NCBI RefSeq assembly: GCF_013205055.1
Contig: NZ_JABMLF010000001.1
Location: 310,001 to 374,000, forward strand
From: Rathayibacter sp. VKM Ac-2856
GTDB lineage: Bacteria; Actinomycetota; Actinomycetes; Actinomycetales; Microbacteriaceae
Reading direction: 5' to 3'
DNA: 64,000 bases
In this document: positions 49,304 through 57,883 of the stretch, piece after piece
How the letters are laid out: the number at the start of each line of letters is the position of its first letter
How positions within the stretch are numbered: the first letter of the stretch is position 1
Made by a program: the position numbers and the translations under genes
The notes under the pieces: model-generated
Database searches by the model: none
Seen by the model: the letters and a program-made list of their open reading frames with translations, nothing else
Told to the model about the DNA's origin: nothing

Positions 49304-50154
49304 AGCACGTCCTCGTCGCCCGCGTACAGGCCCTCGGCGCGCGGCCAGTGCGCGATCACGTCGGTGAAGCCGAGCTCCTCGGCGCGGCCGGCCGAGTCGG
49401 CGAAGCGGTCGACGCTCTCCAGCGAGTAGTCGGGCCCGGAGTCGAGCGAGAGGTGCCGCTCGATCGAGCGCGGGTCGCGCCCGGCCGCCGCGAGCGCGTC
49501 GTCGAGGCGCGCCGACAGCTCGGCGATCGCCGTCCACCACTCCTCGGTGCTGCGGCCCTCCGGCCCCGTCGTCACCCAGCCCTGCGCGCGCTCGGCCACG
49601 AGCGCGAGGCCCTTCGGCCCGTTCGCGGCGAGGATCAGCGGCACCCGCGGGGACTGCACCGGCTCCCCCACCATCCGGGCGCCGCGCGCGGTGAACCACT
49701 CGCCGTCGATGTCGATCCCGCCCGAGCCGGGCGCCTCGTGCCGCAGCAGCACGTCGAGCGCCGCGACGAACTCGACGTAGCGCTCGTGCCGCTCCCGCGG
49801 CGAGTGCAGCTCCTGCCCCAGCACGGTGGCGTCGAAGCCCGTCCCACCCGAGCCGACACCCAGGACGACGCGACCGCCGGAGATCTCGTCGAGCGTCGCG
49901 ATCTCCTTGGCGAACGGCACCGGGTGCCGGAAGTTCGGCGAGGCGACGAACGTGCCCAGCCGGAGCGTCTCGGTGACGACCGCCGCCGCCGTGAGCGTCG
50001 GGATCGTCGCGTGCCAGACCTGATCGGCGAGCGAGCGCCAGGAGAGGTGGTCGTAGGTCCAGGCGTGGTCGAAGCCGAGCCCCTCCGCCGACTGCCACTT
50101 GCGGCGGGCGGTGGGCCAGGGGTCCTGCGGGAGGATGACGATGCCGTGTCGCAT
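49279..50154 (-). CDS. LLM class flavin-dependent oxidoreductase
   Basis: 291 residues, luciferase-like TIM barrel: [68 protein letters not shown]. The group uses FMN or F420. ATG at 50154 has minus-strand TACACT 6 nt upstream, so it is probably leaderless. The 3' end overlaps the fusion gene by 25 nt tail to tail. Substrate unknown. Confidence 0.87.
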   Translation of the reverse strand: MRHGIVILPQDPWPTARRKWQSAEGLGFDHAWTYDHLSWRSLADQVWHATIPTLTAAAVVTETLRLGTFVASPNFRHPVPFAKEIATLDEISGGRVVLGVGSGGTGFDATVLGQELHSPRERHERYVEFVAALDVLLRHEAPGSGGIDIDGEWFTARGARMVGEPVQSPRVPLILAANGPKGLALVAERAQGWVTTGPEGRSTEEWWTAIAELSARLDDALAAAGRDPRSIERHLSLDSGPDYSLESVDRFADSAGRAEELGFTDVIAHWPRAEGLYAGDEDVLYEVAARF

Positions 50155-50160
50155 CGTCCG

Positions 50161-50166
50161 AGTGTA
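50161..50166 (-). promoter_or_regulatory. -10 element, leaderless LLM gene
   Basis: Minus-strand TACACT-CGGACG-ATG. Confidence 0.5.
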
Positions 50167-50277
50167 GGAGGAGGGCCCGGTACGATGGTCGGCGGTGTGC
50201 CGGGAAGTCTGGTCGGCGGACACGGCTCAGCGCCGCGTTCTCGCGTGATCAGACGACCTTCCGAAGGAACCCCCTCC

Positions 50278-51594
50278 GTGCCACACACTCCTGCCTCCGG
50301 GCCCACCTCGTCCGGGCCCGCGAACCCCGAGCCCACCCACCAGGCGCCGCACGCGATCTGGCGGGGCCTCCGCCAGACGCTGCGCTCCGACGCCGTCGGC
50401 GGTGCGCTCCTGCTCGGCGCGACCGTCCTCGCCCTGGTCCTCGCCAACTCCCCGGCCGCCGGCTTCTACGAGACGGTGCGCGACTTCGAGTTCGGACCGG
50501 AGGCGCTGCACCTGAACCTCAGCGTCGGCGCCTGGGCCGCCGATGGACTGCTGGCGATCTTCTTCTTCGTCGTGGGCCTCGAGCTCAAGGAGGAGTTCGT
50601 CGTCGGCAAGCTGCGGAACCCCCGCACCGCCGCGCTCCCCGTCGCCGCCGCGTTCGGCGGTGTCGCCGTCCCGGCCCTGATCTACGTCGCGATCAACGCG
50701 AGCGCGGGCCCCGACGCCCTGCAGGGCTGGGCCATCCCGGTCGCCACCGACATCGCCTTCGCGGTCGCCGTGATCGCGGTCGTCGGCCGGAGCCTCCCGG
50801 TCGCCCTGCGCACCTTCCTGCTCACCCTCGCCGTCGTCGACGACCTGCTGGCGATCACGATCATCGCCGTCTTCTACACCTCGGCCATCGCCTTCGTCCC
50901 GCTGCTGCTCGCCCTCCTGCCGCTCGGCGTCTTCGCCGTCCTCGTCCGCCGCGGCGTCCGCACCTGGTGGATCCTCATCCCCCTCGGCGTCGCCACCTGG
51001 GCGCTCGTGCACGCGTCCGGCGTCCACGCGACCGTCGCCGGCGTGCTGCTGGGCTTCGCCGTCCCGGTCATCGCGACCGCGCGCGCCCGCGTCCGCACGG
51101 GCACCGGCAGCGACGGCGAGCCCGAGTACGACGGCCTCGCCGCGCACTTCGCCGACCGCTGGAGCGGCGTCTCGGCCGGTGTGGCCGTCCCGGTCTTCGC
51201 CTTCTTCTCGGCCGGAGTGACGGTCGGCGGCCTCTCCGGCCTCGTCGAGTCGTTCCAGGACACCATCGCCATCGGCATCGTCGTCGGCCTGGTGGTCGGC
51301 AAGCCGCTCGGGATCCTCGCGACCACCTTCCTGATCACCCGCCTGCCCGGGCTCCGCCTCGACCCGGCCCTGCGCTGGCCGGACCTGGTGGGCATGTCGA
51401 TGCTCGCCGGCATCGGCTTCACCGTCTCGCTGCTCGTCGGCGAGCTCTCCTTCGGCGTCGGGAGCGAGGCCGACGAGCACGTGAAGGTCGGCGTGCTGGC
51501 CGGCTCCGTGCTGGCGGCGGCACTCGGAGCGGCCGTGCTCTCGATCCGCAGCCGCCGCTACGCGCGGGACCGCGCGGGCGCCCTCTCGGACTGA
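50278..51594 (+). CDS. nhaA: Na+/H+ antiporter NhaA
   Basis: 438 residues, about 12 TMs. The key ion-binding aspartates are present: ATDIAFA (D158) and VVDDLLAI (D188-D189). Other conserved parts are [18 protein letters not shown] and [20 protein letters not shown]. It exchanges Na+ for protons to control pH and sodium. GTG at 50278 follows GAAGGA. The 3' end overlaps the LysR gene by 37 nt in convergent orientation, which may cause transcription interference. Confidence 0.93.
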   Translation: MPHTPASGPTSSGPANPEPTHQAPHAIWRGLRQTLRSDAVGGALLLGATVLALVLANSPAAGFYETVRDFEFGPEALHLNLSVGAWAADGLLAIFFFVVGLELKEEFVVGKLRNPRTAALPVAAAFGGVAVPALIYVAINASAGPDALQGWAIPVATDIAFAVAVIAVVGRSLPVALRTFLLTLAVVDDLLAITIIAVFYTSAIAFVPLLLALLPLGVFAVLVRRGVRTWWILIPLGVATWALVHASGVHATVAGVLLGFAVPVIATARARVRTGTGSDGEPEYDGLAAHFADRWSGVSAGVAVPVFAFFSAGVTVGGLSGLVESFQDTIAIGIVVGLVVGKPLGILATTFLITRLPGLRLDPALRWPDLVGMSMLAGIGFTVSLLVGELSFGVGSEADEHVKVGVLAGSVLAAALGAAVLSIRSRRYARDRAGALSD

Positions 51595-52526
51595 GGCTCC
51601 GCCGGGCGCATGGTGCCGCCGGCCCCCTCCGCGAACGCCCGTGCCGTCGCCGCGATCGTCCGCTGCATGACCCGCACCGCGGCGGTCGGCGCGAGGTCGG
51701 CCGGGCGGGCGAGGCTGATCGTGCGGCGCAGCACCGGCTCCTCCAGCCGGATCGAGCGCAGGCCCGGCCGCCCCTGCAGCACCATCGCCGGGACGATCGC
51801 GACGCCGAGGCCGCGCTCGGCGAAGCGCAGCACCGCGTCCATCTCGGCGCCCTCCAGCACCACGTCGGGCTCGAGCCCGGCCGCGGCGAAGGCCGCGTCG
51901 GTCGTCCGGCGCAGGTCGTAGCTGGAGTTGAAGACGATCTGCGGGAGGCCGGCGACCGCCGCGAGGCCGATCGCGTCGCCGTCCGCCAGCGGCGGCCGCG
52001 CGGCGGAGGAGACGACGACCAGCTCCTCGACCAGCAGCGGCGTCACCGTGAAGGCGCCGACGACCGCCGCCGTCGAGGTCGTGACGAGCGCGAGGTCGAG
52101 CTCCCCGCGGGCGAGCCGGTCGAACAGGCTGCGCGAGCCGTCCTCCGCGAGGTGCAGCTCGATCGCCGGGTGCGCCGCATGGAAGGCGTTCAGCACCTCC
52201 GCGACGAGGCTGATGCAGAGGGTCGGCGTCGCACCGAGGCGCACCCGCCCGCGCTCGAGGCCCGCGAGCTCGGCCAGCTCGCGGCGCACCGACTCGGCAT
52301 CGGCGAGCATGCGCCGGGCGAGCGGCAGCAGCAGCTCGCCGGCCGAGGTCAGCGAGCTGCCCGAGCGGGCGCGGTGGAGCAGCTCGGCGCCCAGGTCCTG
52401 CTCGAGGGCGGCGATCTGCCGGCTGAGCGAGGGCTGCGCGAGGTGCAGTTCCTCGGCGGCGCGGGTGAAGCTGCCGAGGCGCGCGACCTCGACGAAGCCG
52501 GTCAGCTGCTCGAGGTTCATGGTCAT
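51558..52526 (-). CDS. LysR family transcriptional regulator
   Basis: 322 residues. N-terminal winged [23 protein letters not shown], then [20 protein letters not shown]. The effector domain begins near [14 protein letters not shown]. Divergent from the flavoprotein gene at 52597 (71 nt between starts), its likely target. ATG at 52526 or two codons later at 52520. Confidence 0.9.
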   Translation of the reverse strand: MTMNLEQLTGFVEVARLGSFTRAAEELHLAQPSLSRQIAALEQDLGAELLHRARSGSSLTSAGELLLPLARRMLADAESVRRELAELAGLERGRVRLGATPTLCISLVAEVLNAFHAAHPAIELHLAEDGSRSLFDRLARGELDLALVTTSTAAVVGAFTVTPLLVEELVVVSSAARPPLADGDAIGLAAVAGLPQIVFNSSYDLRRTTDAAFAAAGLEPDVVLEGAEMDAVLRFAERGLGVAIVPAMVLQGRPGLRSIRLEEPVLRRTISLARPADLAPTAAVRVMQRTIAATARAFAEGAGGTMRPAEPQSERAPARSRA

Positions 52527-52584
52527 AGCGTAAGCGCATGACGGGGCACAGGATGATGCATTGGAGTAATCGAGGAGCGCTGCC

Positions 52585-52590
52585 TAGCGT
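52585..52590 (+). promoter_or_regulatory. -10 element, leaderless flavoprotein gene
   Basis: TAGCGT-GGAGGC-ATG, identical to that of the aldo/keto reductase gene. Confidence 0.55.
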
Positions 52591-52596
52591 GGAGGC

Positions 52597-54345
52597 ATGA
52601 CCTCTTCCACGACCACCACCCCGGAGCGCCGGATCTCCACCTCCGTCCTCGTCATCGGCACGGGCGGCTCGGGGCTTCGCGCGGCGATCGAGCTCGCCGA
52701 GGCGGGCGTCGACGTCCTCGCGCTGGGCAAGCGCTCGAAGTCGGACGCGCACACCTCGCTCGCGGCCGGCGGCATCAACGCCGCCCTGTCCACGATGGAC
52801 CCCGAGGACAGCTGGCAGCAGCACGCGGCCGACACCATCGTCGAGTCGTACCTGCTCGCCAACCCGCACACCGTCGAGATCGTCACCTCGAACGCCGCCC
52901 GCGGCATCCAGGACCTCGAGCGCTACGGCATGCCCTTCGCCCGCGAGGACGACGGCCGCATCTCGCAGCGCTTCTTCGGCGCGCACACCTACCGCCGCAC
53001 GGCCTTCGCCGGCGACTACACCGGCCTCGAGATCCAGCGGACGCTCGTCAACCGGGCCGCGCAGCTCGAGATCCCGATCCTCGACACCGTCTACGTCACG
53101 CGCATCCTGGTCAACGAGGACGGCGCCGTCTTCGGGGCCTACGGCTTCGACCTCGTCGACGGCACCCGCTACCTCATCCACGCCGACGCGGTGATCCTCG
53201 CCGCCGGCGGCCACAACCGCATCTGGCGCCGCACCTCCTCGCGCCGCGACGAGAACACCGGCGACTCGTTCCGCCTGGCCGTCGAGGCCGGCGGCCGCCT
53301 GCGCGACCCCGAGCTGGTCCAGTTCCACCCCTCGGGCATCATCGAGCCCGAGAACGCGGCCGGCACGCTGATCTCCGAGGCGGCCCGCGGCGAGGGCGGC
53401 ATCCTCCGCAACGGCCTCGGCGAGCGCTTCATGCACAAGTACGACCCGGAGCGGCTCGAGCTCTCGACCCGCGACCGTGTCGCGCTGGCCTGCTACACCG
53501 AGATCAAGGAGGGTCGCGGCACGCCGAACGGCGGCGTCTGGCTCGACGTCTCGCACCTGCCGCGCGAGACGATCATGACCCGCCTCCCCCGCGTCTACCA
53601 GACGATGCTCGAGCTGCAGATGCTCGACATCACGAAGGACCCGATCGAGATCGCGCCGACCGCGCACTACTCGATGGGCGGCGTCTGGGTGCGCTCGGAC
53701 GACCACAGCACCGACGTCCCCGGCCTCTACGCCATCGGCGAGGCGTCCAGCGGTCTGCACGGCGCGAACCGCCTCGGCGGCAACTCGCTGATCGAGCTTC
53801 TCGTCTTCGGCCGGATCGTCGGGCAGGCGGCGGCGGAGTACTCCGCGTCGCTGACCGCGCAGACCCGCTCCTCCGCCGCACTGCAGGTCGCCCGCGACGA
53901 GATCGCGGATCTCCTGGCCGCCGACGGCGAGGAGAACGTGCGCGCCCTGCAGCGGGCGATCCGCAACACCATGACGGAGCACGCGGGCGTCGTCCGCGAC
54001 GAGGCGGGCCTGCTGGCCGGTCTCGCCGAGCTGGACGCCATCGAGGCGCGCATCGCCGACATCGGCATCCACCCCGACATCGCCGGCTACCAGGACCTGG
54101 CGCACGCCTTCGATCTGAAGTCGGCCGCGATGGCGGCGCGCGCCACCCTCGAGGCGGCGCTGGAGCGCCGCGAGAGCCGCGGCTGCCACAACCGCAGCGA
54201 CTACCCGGAGATCGACCCGGCCCTCCAGGTGAACCTGGTCTGGTCGCCGACCGCCGGCATCACCCGCGAGGAGATCCCCGCGGTGCCGGAGGAGATCCAG
54301 GCGCTCATCCGCGAGGTCGAGACCGCGGGCAAGCTGCTGGAGTAG
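52597..54345 (+). CDS. SdhA/FrdA/NadB-type flavoprotein without SDH partners
   Basis: 582 residues. FAD-binding start VLVIGTGGSGLRAAIELAEA, then the HTSLAAGGINAAL loop, LVQFHPSGI, HYSMGGVWV (active-site region) and GEASSGLHGANRLGGNSL. This is the succinate dehydrogenase/fumarate reductase/aspartate oxidase flavoprotein superfamily. No iron-sulfur or membrane-anchor subunit gene is next to it, and no nadA or nadC, so it may act alone as a soluble fumarate reductase-like or related enzyme. LysR is divergent and probably regulates it. Confidence 0.83.
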   Translation: MTSSTTTTPERRISTSVLVIGTGGSGLRAAIELAEAGVDVLALGKRSKSDAHTSLAAGGINAALSTMDPEDSWQQHAADTIVESYLLANPHTVEIVTSNAARGIQDLERYGMPFAREDDGRISQRFFGAHTYRRTAFAGDYTGLEIQRTLVNRAAQLEIPILDTVYVTRILVNEDGAVFGAYGFDLVDGTRYLIHADAVILAAGGHNRIWRRTSSRRDENTGDSFRLAVEAGGRLRDPELVQFHPSGIIEPENAAGTLISEAARGEGGILRNGLGERFMHKYDPERLELSTRDRVALACYTEIKEGRGTPNGGVWLDVSHLPRETIMTRLPRVYQTMLELQMLDITKDPIEIAPTAHYSMGGVWVRSDDHSTDVPGLYAIGEASSGLHGANRLGGNSLIELLVFGRIVGQAAAEYSASLTAQTRSSAALQVARDEIADLLAADGEENVRALQRAIRNTMTEHAGVVRDEAGLLAGLAELDAIEARIADIGIHPDIAGYQDLAHAFDLKSAAMAARATLEAALERRESRGCHNRSDYPEIDPALQVNLVWSPTAGITREEIPAVPEEIQALIREVETAGKLLE

Positions 54346-54366
54346 CCGCCCCGCCCGCGAGGGCGC

Positions 54367-54414
54367 GCACGACGACGCCGGCCCGGGGAGTCCCGGGCCG
54401 GCGTCGCGTCGTGC
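54367..54414. terminator. bidirectional terminator hairpin
   Basis: Perfect 14-bp stem GACGCCGGCCCGGG / CCCGGGCCGGCGTC with a 4-nt loop, extended by GCACGAC / GTCGTGC past a 2-nt bulge. Between convergent flavoprotein and glsB genes. Confidence 0.88.
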
Positions 54415-54423
54415 AGCATCCGA

Positions 54424-54702
54424 TCAGGCGCGGCTGCGGGCGCGTCCGCCGAAGCGGATGTAGATCAACAGCACGATGATCGCGCCGATGATGGAGCCGA
54501 TGATGCCGGCGGGCTGGAGGAAGCCGTCCATCGGGTCGTGCTGGAAGATCAGGAAGCCGAGGAAGCCGCCGACGAAGGATCCGACGATCCCCAGCACGAT
54601 GGTCATCAGGATGCTGATGTTCTGGCGTCCGGGGACGACGAGACGGGCGAGGGCGCCGGCGATGAGGCCGACGACGATGAGGCTGATGATGAGTCCGAGC
54701 AC
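54424..54702 (-). CDS. GlsB/YeaQ/YmgE family stress membrane protein
   Basis: 92 residues with three TMs and the family start MLGLIISLIVVGLIAGALAR, then ILMTIVLGIVGSFVGGFLGF, ending in RFGGRARSRA. GTG at 54702 is chosen because GGAAGG lies 8 nt upstream and the family starts there. Such proteins are stress-induced in many bacteria; function unclear. It is divergent from the LuxR-type regulator, with a palindrome between them. Confidence 0.88.
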   Translation of the reverse strand: MLGLIISLIVVGLIAGALARLVVPGRQNISILMTIVLGIVGSFVGGFLGFLIFQHDPMDGFLQPAGIIGSIIGAIIVLLIYIRFGGRARSRA

Positions 54703-54799
54703 GGGTGTCACCTTCCGATCGAGCACGGCGGACCGTGCGGTGGGGCTCTGCGATCGCTGAGCCGATGGGCAACCCAAGCAGTCGCCGGGGGGTGGGCGG

Positions 54800-54817
54800 T
54801 ACACCCCTGGGGGTGTA
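54800..54817. promoter_or_regulatory. palindrome between glsB and LuxR-type regulator
   Basis: TACACCCC-TG-GGGGTGTA, perfect 8-bp arms, 98 nt upstream of glsB and 46 nt upstream of the regulator. A good candidate site for that regulator. Confidence 0.55.
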
Positions 54818-54862
54818 GTCGCGGTACCCGCCGACGCGGTACGGTCCGGGGATGGACAGAGC

Positions 54863-55519
54863 ATGCCGGCACCCCTGACCGTCGCCCTGGTCGACGACTA
54901 CGACGTCGTCCTCAAGGGCCTCGCGCACATGTTCGACCACTACCGCGACCGCGTCGTCGTCGCTGAGATCGACGCGAACGCCGCCCTCTCGGACCGCATC
55001 GACATCGTCCTCTACGACTCGTTCGCCCAGCCGGAGTCGGATCTGCAGGAGCTCGCCGACCTCGTCCGGAACCCTCGCGCCGAGCACGTCGTCGTCTACA
55101 CCTGGAACTTCCACCCCGACCTCGTCCACGACGCGCTGGAGCAGGGCGTGCGCGGCTACCTCTCCAAGACCCTCCCCGCGCGCGAGCTCGTGGCCGCTCT
55201 GGAGGCGGTGCGGGACGGCGAGCTCGTCGTCAGCGAGCCGCCCCGCCGCGCCGGCACCGCACCCGGTCTCGACTGGCCGGGCCGCCACGAGGGCATCACC
55301 GACCGCGAGTCCGAGATCCTCGCGCTGATCACCCAGGGCAAGAGCAACGCCGACGTGGCCGCCCTCACCTACCTCAGCCCCAACACGGTCAAGTCCTACA
55401 TCCGCAGCGTCTACGGCAAGATCGGCGCCTCCAGCCGCACCCAGGCCGTGCTCTGGGGGGTCGAGCACGGCTTCACCCCCGACCACCACCGCATCGACCA
55501 CTGGCTGGGCGGCCCGTGA
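54863..55519 (+). CDS. orphan LuxR-type response regulator
   Basis: 218 residues. Receiver-like domain (VALVDDYDVVLKGLAHMF; D11, D12) with a possible phosphoacceptor D52 in VLYDSF, and Lys in YLSKTLP. The site lacks the usual xDxxMP loop after Asp (DSFAQPE), so phosphorylation may be altered. C-terminal LuxR HTH: ITDRESEILALITQGKSNAD, then LSPNTVKSYIRSVYGKIG. No kinase is adjacent. ATG at 54863. Confidence 0.85.
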   Translation: MPAPLTVALVDDYDVVLKGLAHMFDHYRDRVVVAEIDANAALSDRIDIVLYDSFAQPESDLQELADLVRNPRAEHVVVYTWNFHPDLVHDALEQGVRGYLSKTLPARELVAALEAVRDGELVVSEPPRRAGTAPGLDWPGRHEGITDRESEILALITQGKSNADVAALTYLSPNTVKSYIRSVYGKIGASSRTQAVLWGVEHGFTPDHHRIDHWLGGP

Positions 55520-55662
55520 GCGCCCGGCGCACCTTCGGCTCGTGAAACCGGCTCCGGCTCGCGGAAACGCGCAGTTCTGACGAGCCCGACTCGAATTCGC
55601 GAGCCCGAGGCTCCCCGCCGCCCTTCTTGCGCGAGCACGGTTCCGCGTGGTCCGGTAGCCCC

Positions 55663-56160
55663 ATGGACTCCACTTCCGCGGACGGGCCCTCCAGCACCGG
55701 CGACGACGACGCGGTGCTCCGGGCGCTGTGCACGACCACCGAGCTGGACGAGGACGGCGAGGTCGTCGCGGTCGGCGATCGGATCCGCCGCCTCGCGGTC
55801 CCGTACCGCGGCGGCTGCTTCGGCGGGGCGCTCGACGAGACGCCGTGGATGCTCGACCGCTACGGCGACGCGACCGGAGCCGCCGACACCGTCTGGATCG
55901 AGGGCGTCGTGACCTCCGTCGCCGCGATCCGCACCCGGCTCACCCGCCTCCCCGACGGCACCTTCGCGGCGCGGCCCGGCTCGGCGGTCCTCGAGCCGCT
56001 GCACTCGACCGCGGACACCCGCAGGCCGACCCCCGAGATCGACTGGCAGCCGCACTCCGAGCCCGACGCGGACGGCCGCGCCTATGCGATGGGCTTCGCC
56101 CGTCAGCACGAGGGCGACGAGGACCTCTCCGGCTGGCTGTTCACCGTCCGGCGCGCCTAG
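55663..56160 (+). CDS. hypothetical protein
   Basis: 165 residues, acidic start (MDSTSADGPSSTGDDD), then GDRIRRLAVPYRGGCFGG, VWIEGVVTSVAAIRTRLTRL and a C-terminal GWLFTVRRA. Soluble, mixed alpha/beta by appearance, no catalytic motif seen. ATG at 55663; a TTG at 55627 could extend it by 12 residues. It is followed 31 nt later by a lipoprotein gene. Family not recognised. Confidence 0.6.
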   Translation: MDSTSADGPSSTGDDDAVLRALCTTTELDEDGEVVAVGDRIRRLAVPYRGGCFGGALDETPWMLDRYGDATGAADTVWIEGVVTSVAAIRTRLTRLPDGTFAARPGSAVLEPLHSTADTRRPTPEIDWQPHSEPDADGRAYAMGFARQHEGDEDLSGWLFTVRRA

Positions 56161-56191
56161 GGTGAGCGGACCGGAGCACGAGGGGGACGCG

Positions 56192-56620
56192 ATGCCACGG
56201 ATCCACCGCCGACGGGCCGCTGCGGGCGCGGCGATCGCTCTGCTCGCCCTGCCGCTGCTCGCGGCGTGCGCGGGACCCGTGCCCTACTCGGACTTCGACC
56301 GACCGCGGGACGAGCGCGACGTGCTGCCGGACCTCGGCGACGTCACCGAGCAGATCGACCCGGACTCCGTGCGCTTCGTCGGCACCGCCGAGGGCGTGGA
56401 CGTCTACCTCGGCTCATCGATCGACGGCGGAGACCACTGCGTGATCGTCGACGGCGACGACGGCCCCTTCAGCGGCTGCAGCGGATCGGGCGACCTCGAG
56501 ATCTCCCAGCGCACCTCCGTCGTCGTGCAGGTCCACGCCGACGGCGCAGAGCCCGAGGACGTCCCCGGACTCGAGTGGTCGACGCTCGGGGAGAACGTGT
56601 CCGTCAGGACGTACTCCTGA
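56192..56620 (+). CDS. small lipoprotein, unknown function
   Basis: 142 residues. Signal MPRIHRRRAAAGAAIALLAL, lipobox LLAAC (Cys about residue 26). The mature part is acidic with two cysteines (DHCVIVD and SGCSGSG) that could form a disulfide. Ribosome-binding site AGGGGG. The 3' end overlaps the RibD-like gene by 17 nt, convergent. Confidence 0.7.
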   Translation: MPRIHRRRAAAGAAIALLALPLLAACAGPVPYSDFDRPRDERDVLPDLGDVTEQIDPDSVRFVGTAEGVDVYLGSSIDGGDHCVIVDGDDGPFSGCSGSGDLEISQRTSVVVQVHADGAEPEDVPGLEWSTLGENVSVRTYS

Positions 56621-57191
56621 CCCCGTCCCTGCGATAGGTCGCCAGCGCGACTCCGCCGGGCAGCGCGCGGAGGTCGACGGCCTCGAGCGCCACCGGCTGC
56701 GCGAGCGGGCCGAGCAGCGGGACCCCGGAGCCGAGCAGGAGCGGCGAGATCTTGATCTGGATCTCGTCGATCTCGTCGATCAGCTGCGCCGCGAGGTCGC
56801 CGCCGCCGCAGAGCCAGACGTCCCGGCCGGGCTCCCGCTTGAGCGCCGTGACCTGCGCGCGCACGTCGCCCCGCATCGTCTCCACCCGGTCGGAGGCGGG
56901 CAGCTCGCCGTGCGTCACCACGATCTGTCGCAGGTGCGGGTAGGCGCCGTCGACGAGCCCGGCGTCCACCGCCGGGGCGTGACTCCGGCGCCCGAGCAGC
57001 ACCGTGTCGAAGCGGCGCGGCGCGGCCGTGACGCCGAGCGCCGCGCGCAGGTGCGCCGGGCAGGTCTCGGGGTAGCGCTCGAAGAGGTCCGCGAGGGTCT
57101 CCGGCGCGGTCGGGAAGGCGGAGACGTCGCCCTCGGGATCCGCGAGGAAGCCGTCGAGCGACGTGGCGATGTAGTAGACGAGGTCGCGCAT
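56604..57191 (-). CDS. dihydrofolate reductase-like (RibD C-terminal domain) protein
   Basis: 195 residues. MRDLVYYIATSLDGFLADPE, FDTVLLGRRSHA, DVWLCGGGDLAAQLIDEIDE and SPLLLGSGVPLLG are the marks of the YyaP/RibD_C reductase family, which binds NADPH. Single domain with no deaminase part, so it is not RibD itself. Substrate unknown. ATG at 57191; TACCGT 8 nt upstream may be the -10. Confidence 0.85.
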   Translation of the reverse strand: MRDLVYYIATSLDGFLADPEGDVSAFPTAPETLADLFERYPETCPAHLRAALGVTAAPRRFDTVLLGRRSHAPAVDAGLVDGAYPHLRQIVVTHGELPASDRVETMRGDVRAQVTALKREPGRDVWLCGGGDLAAQLIDEIDEIQIKISPLLLGSGVPLLGPLAQPVALEAVDLRALPGGVALATYRRDGVRSTS

Positions 57192-57252
57192 GCTCCCGCA
57201 CGGTACCCCTGGTCGCGGAGGGTCTTCTAGCCTGGAAGGGAGAGGAGGCCCG

Positions 57253-57801
57253 ATGTCCGAAGCCAGGGACCGCGCCGCCCGGTACGCCGCGGAGCGCGCG
57301 GCCGGAGGCCGGCCGGAGACCGGGGAGGAGAGCACCGGCTCTCTGCCCGAGAACCCGGAGGACCGCGCCGCGTTCATCGAGACCTCGATCCAGCAGGCGA
57401 TCCGCCGCGGCGAGTTCGACGGGCTGCCCGGTGCCGGCAAGCCGCTGGAGGGCCTCGGCGAGCACCACGACCCCGACTGGTGGATCCGCCGCAAGATCGA
57501 GCGCGAGAACCTGACCGGGATCGGACCGGCCGCCTTCCTCCTCCGCGCCGAGGACCGCGGGCTCGACGACCAGCTCGACCGGCTGATGCGGGAGTCGGAG
57601 GTCCGGGCCGTGCTGACCGACTTCAACAAGCGGGTCGTCGAGGCGCGCCGGCAGCTGCTGGGCGGCCCGCCGGTGGTGACGCCGCTGCGCGATCTCGACG
57701 CCGAGGTCGCCGCCTGGAGCGCGCGCCGGGCCGCCCGCTTCGCCGCGTCCGAGCCCGAGGAGCCCGCACGGCCCCGCCGCCGCTGGTGGCGCCGGCGCTG
57801 A
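57253..57801 (+). CDS. DUF1992 (DnaJ-related) family protein
   Basis: 182 residues. The signature is FDGLPGAGKPLEGLGEHHDP, then WWIRRKIERENLT, followed by helices. This is the DUF1992 family, sometimes found fused to J-domains; function unknown. ATG at 57253 has GAGAGGAGG upstream. The C-terminus is basic (RPRRRWWRRR). Confidence 0.85.
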   Translation: MSEARDRAARYAAERAAGGRPETGEESTGSLPENPEDRAAFIETSIQQAIRRGEFDGLPGAGKPLEGLGEHHDPDWWIRRKIERENLTGIGPAAFLLRAEDRGLDDQLDRLMRESEVRAVLTDFNKRVVEARRQLLGGPPVVTPLRDLDAEVAAWSARRAARFAASEPEEPARPRRRWWRRR

Positions 57802-57851
57802 TCCCCGTCGATCCGCGGCGGCACCGCGCGCGGGCGGCCCCATCCGCATCA

Positions 57852-57857
57852 GTATGC
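57852..57857 (+). promoter_or_regulatory. candidate -10 of ROK regulator gene
   Basis: TATGCT, 26 nt before the ATG at 57884, which has GAGGGAGGG as ribosome-binding site. Confidence 0.4.
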
Positions 57858-57883
57858 TGGGAAACTCCGCGAGGGAGGGTCGG

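Noticed and set aside
55520-55662. Hidden gene or hairpin in the 143-nt gap before the hypothetical protein
   Set aside because: No start with ribosome-binding site and only short imperfect repeats; nothing that can be supported.
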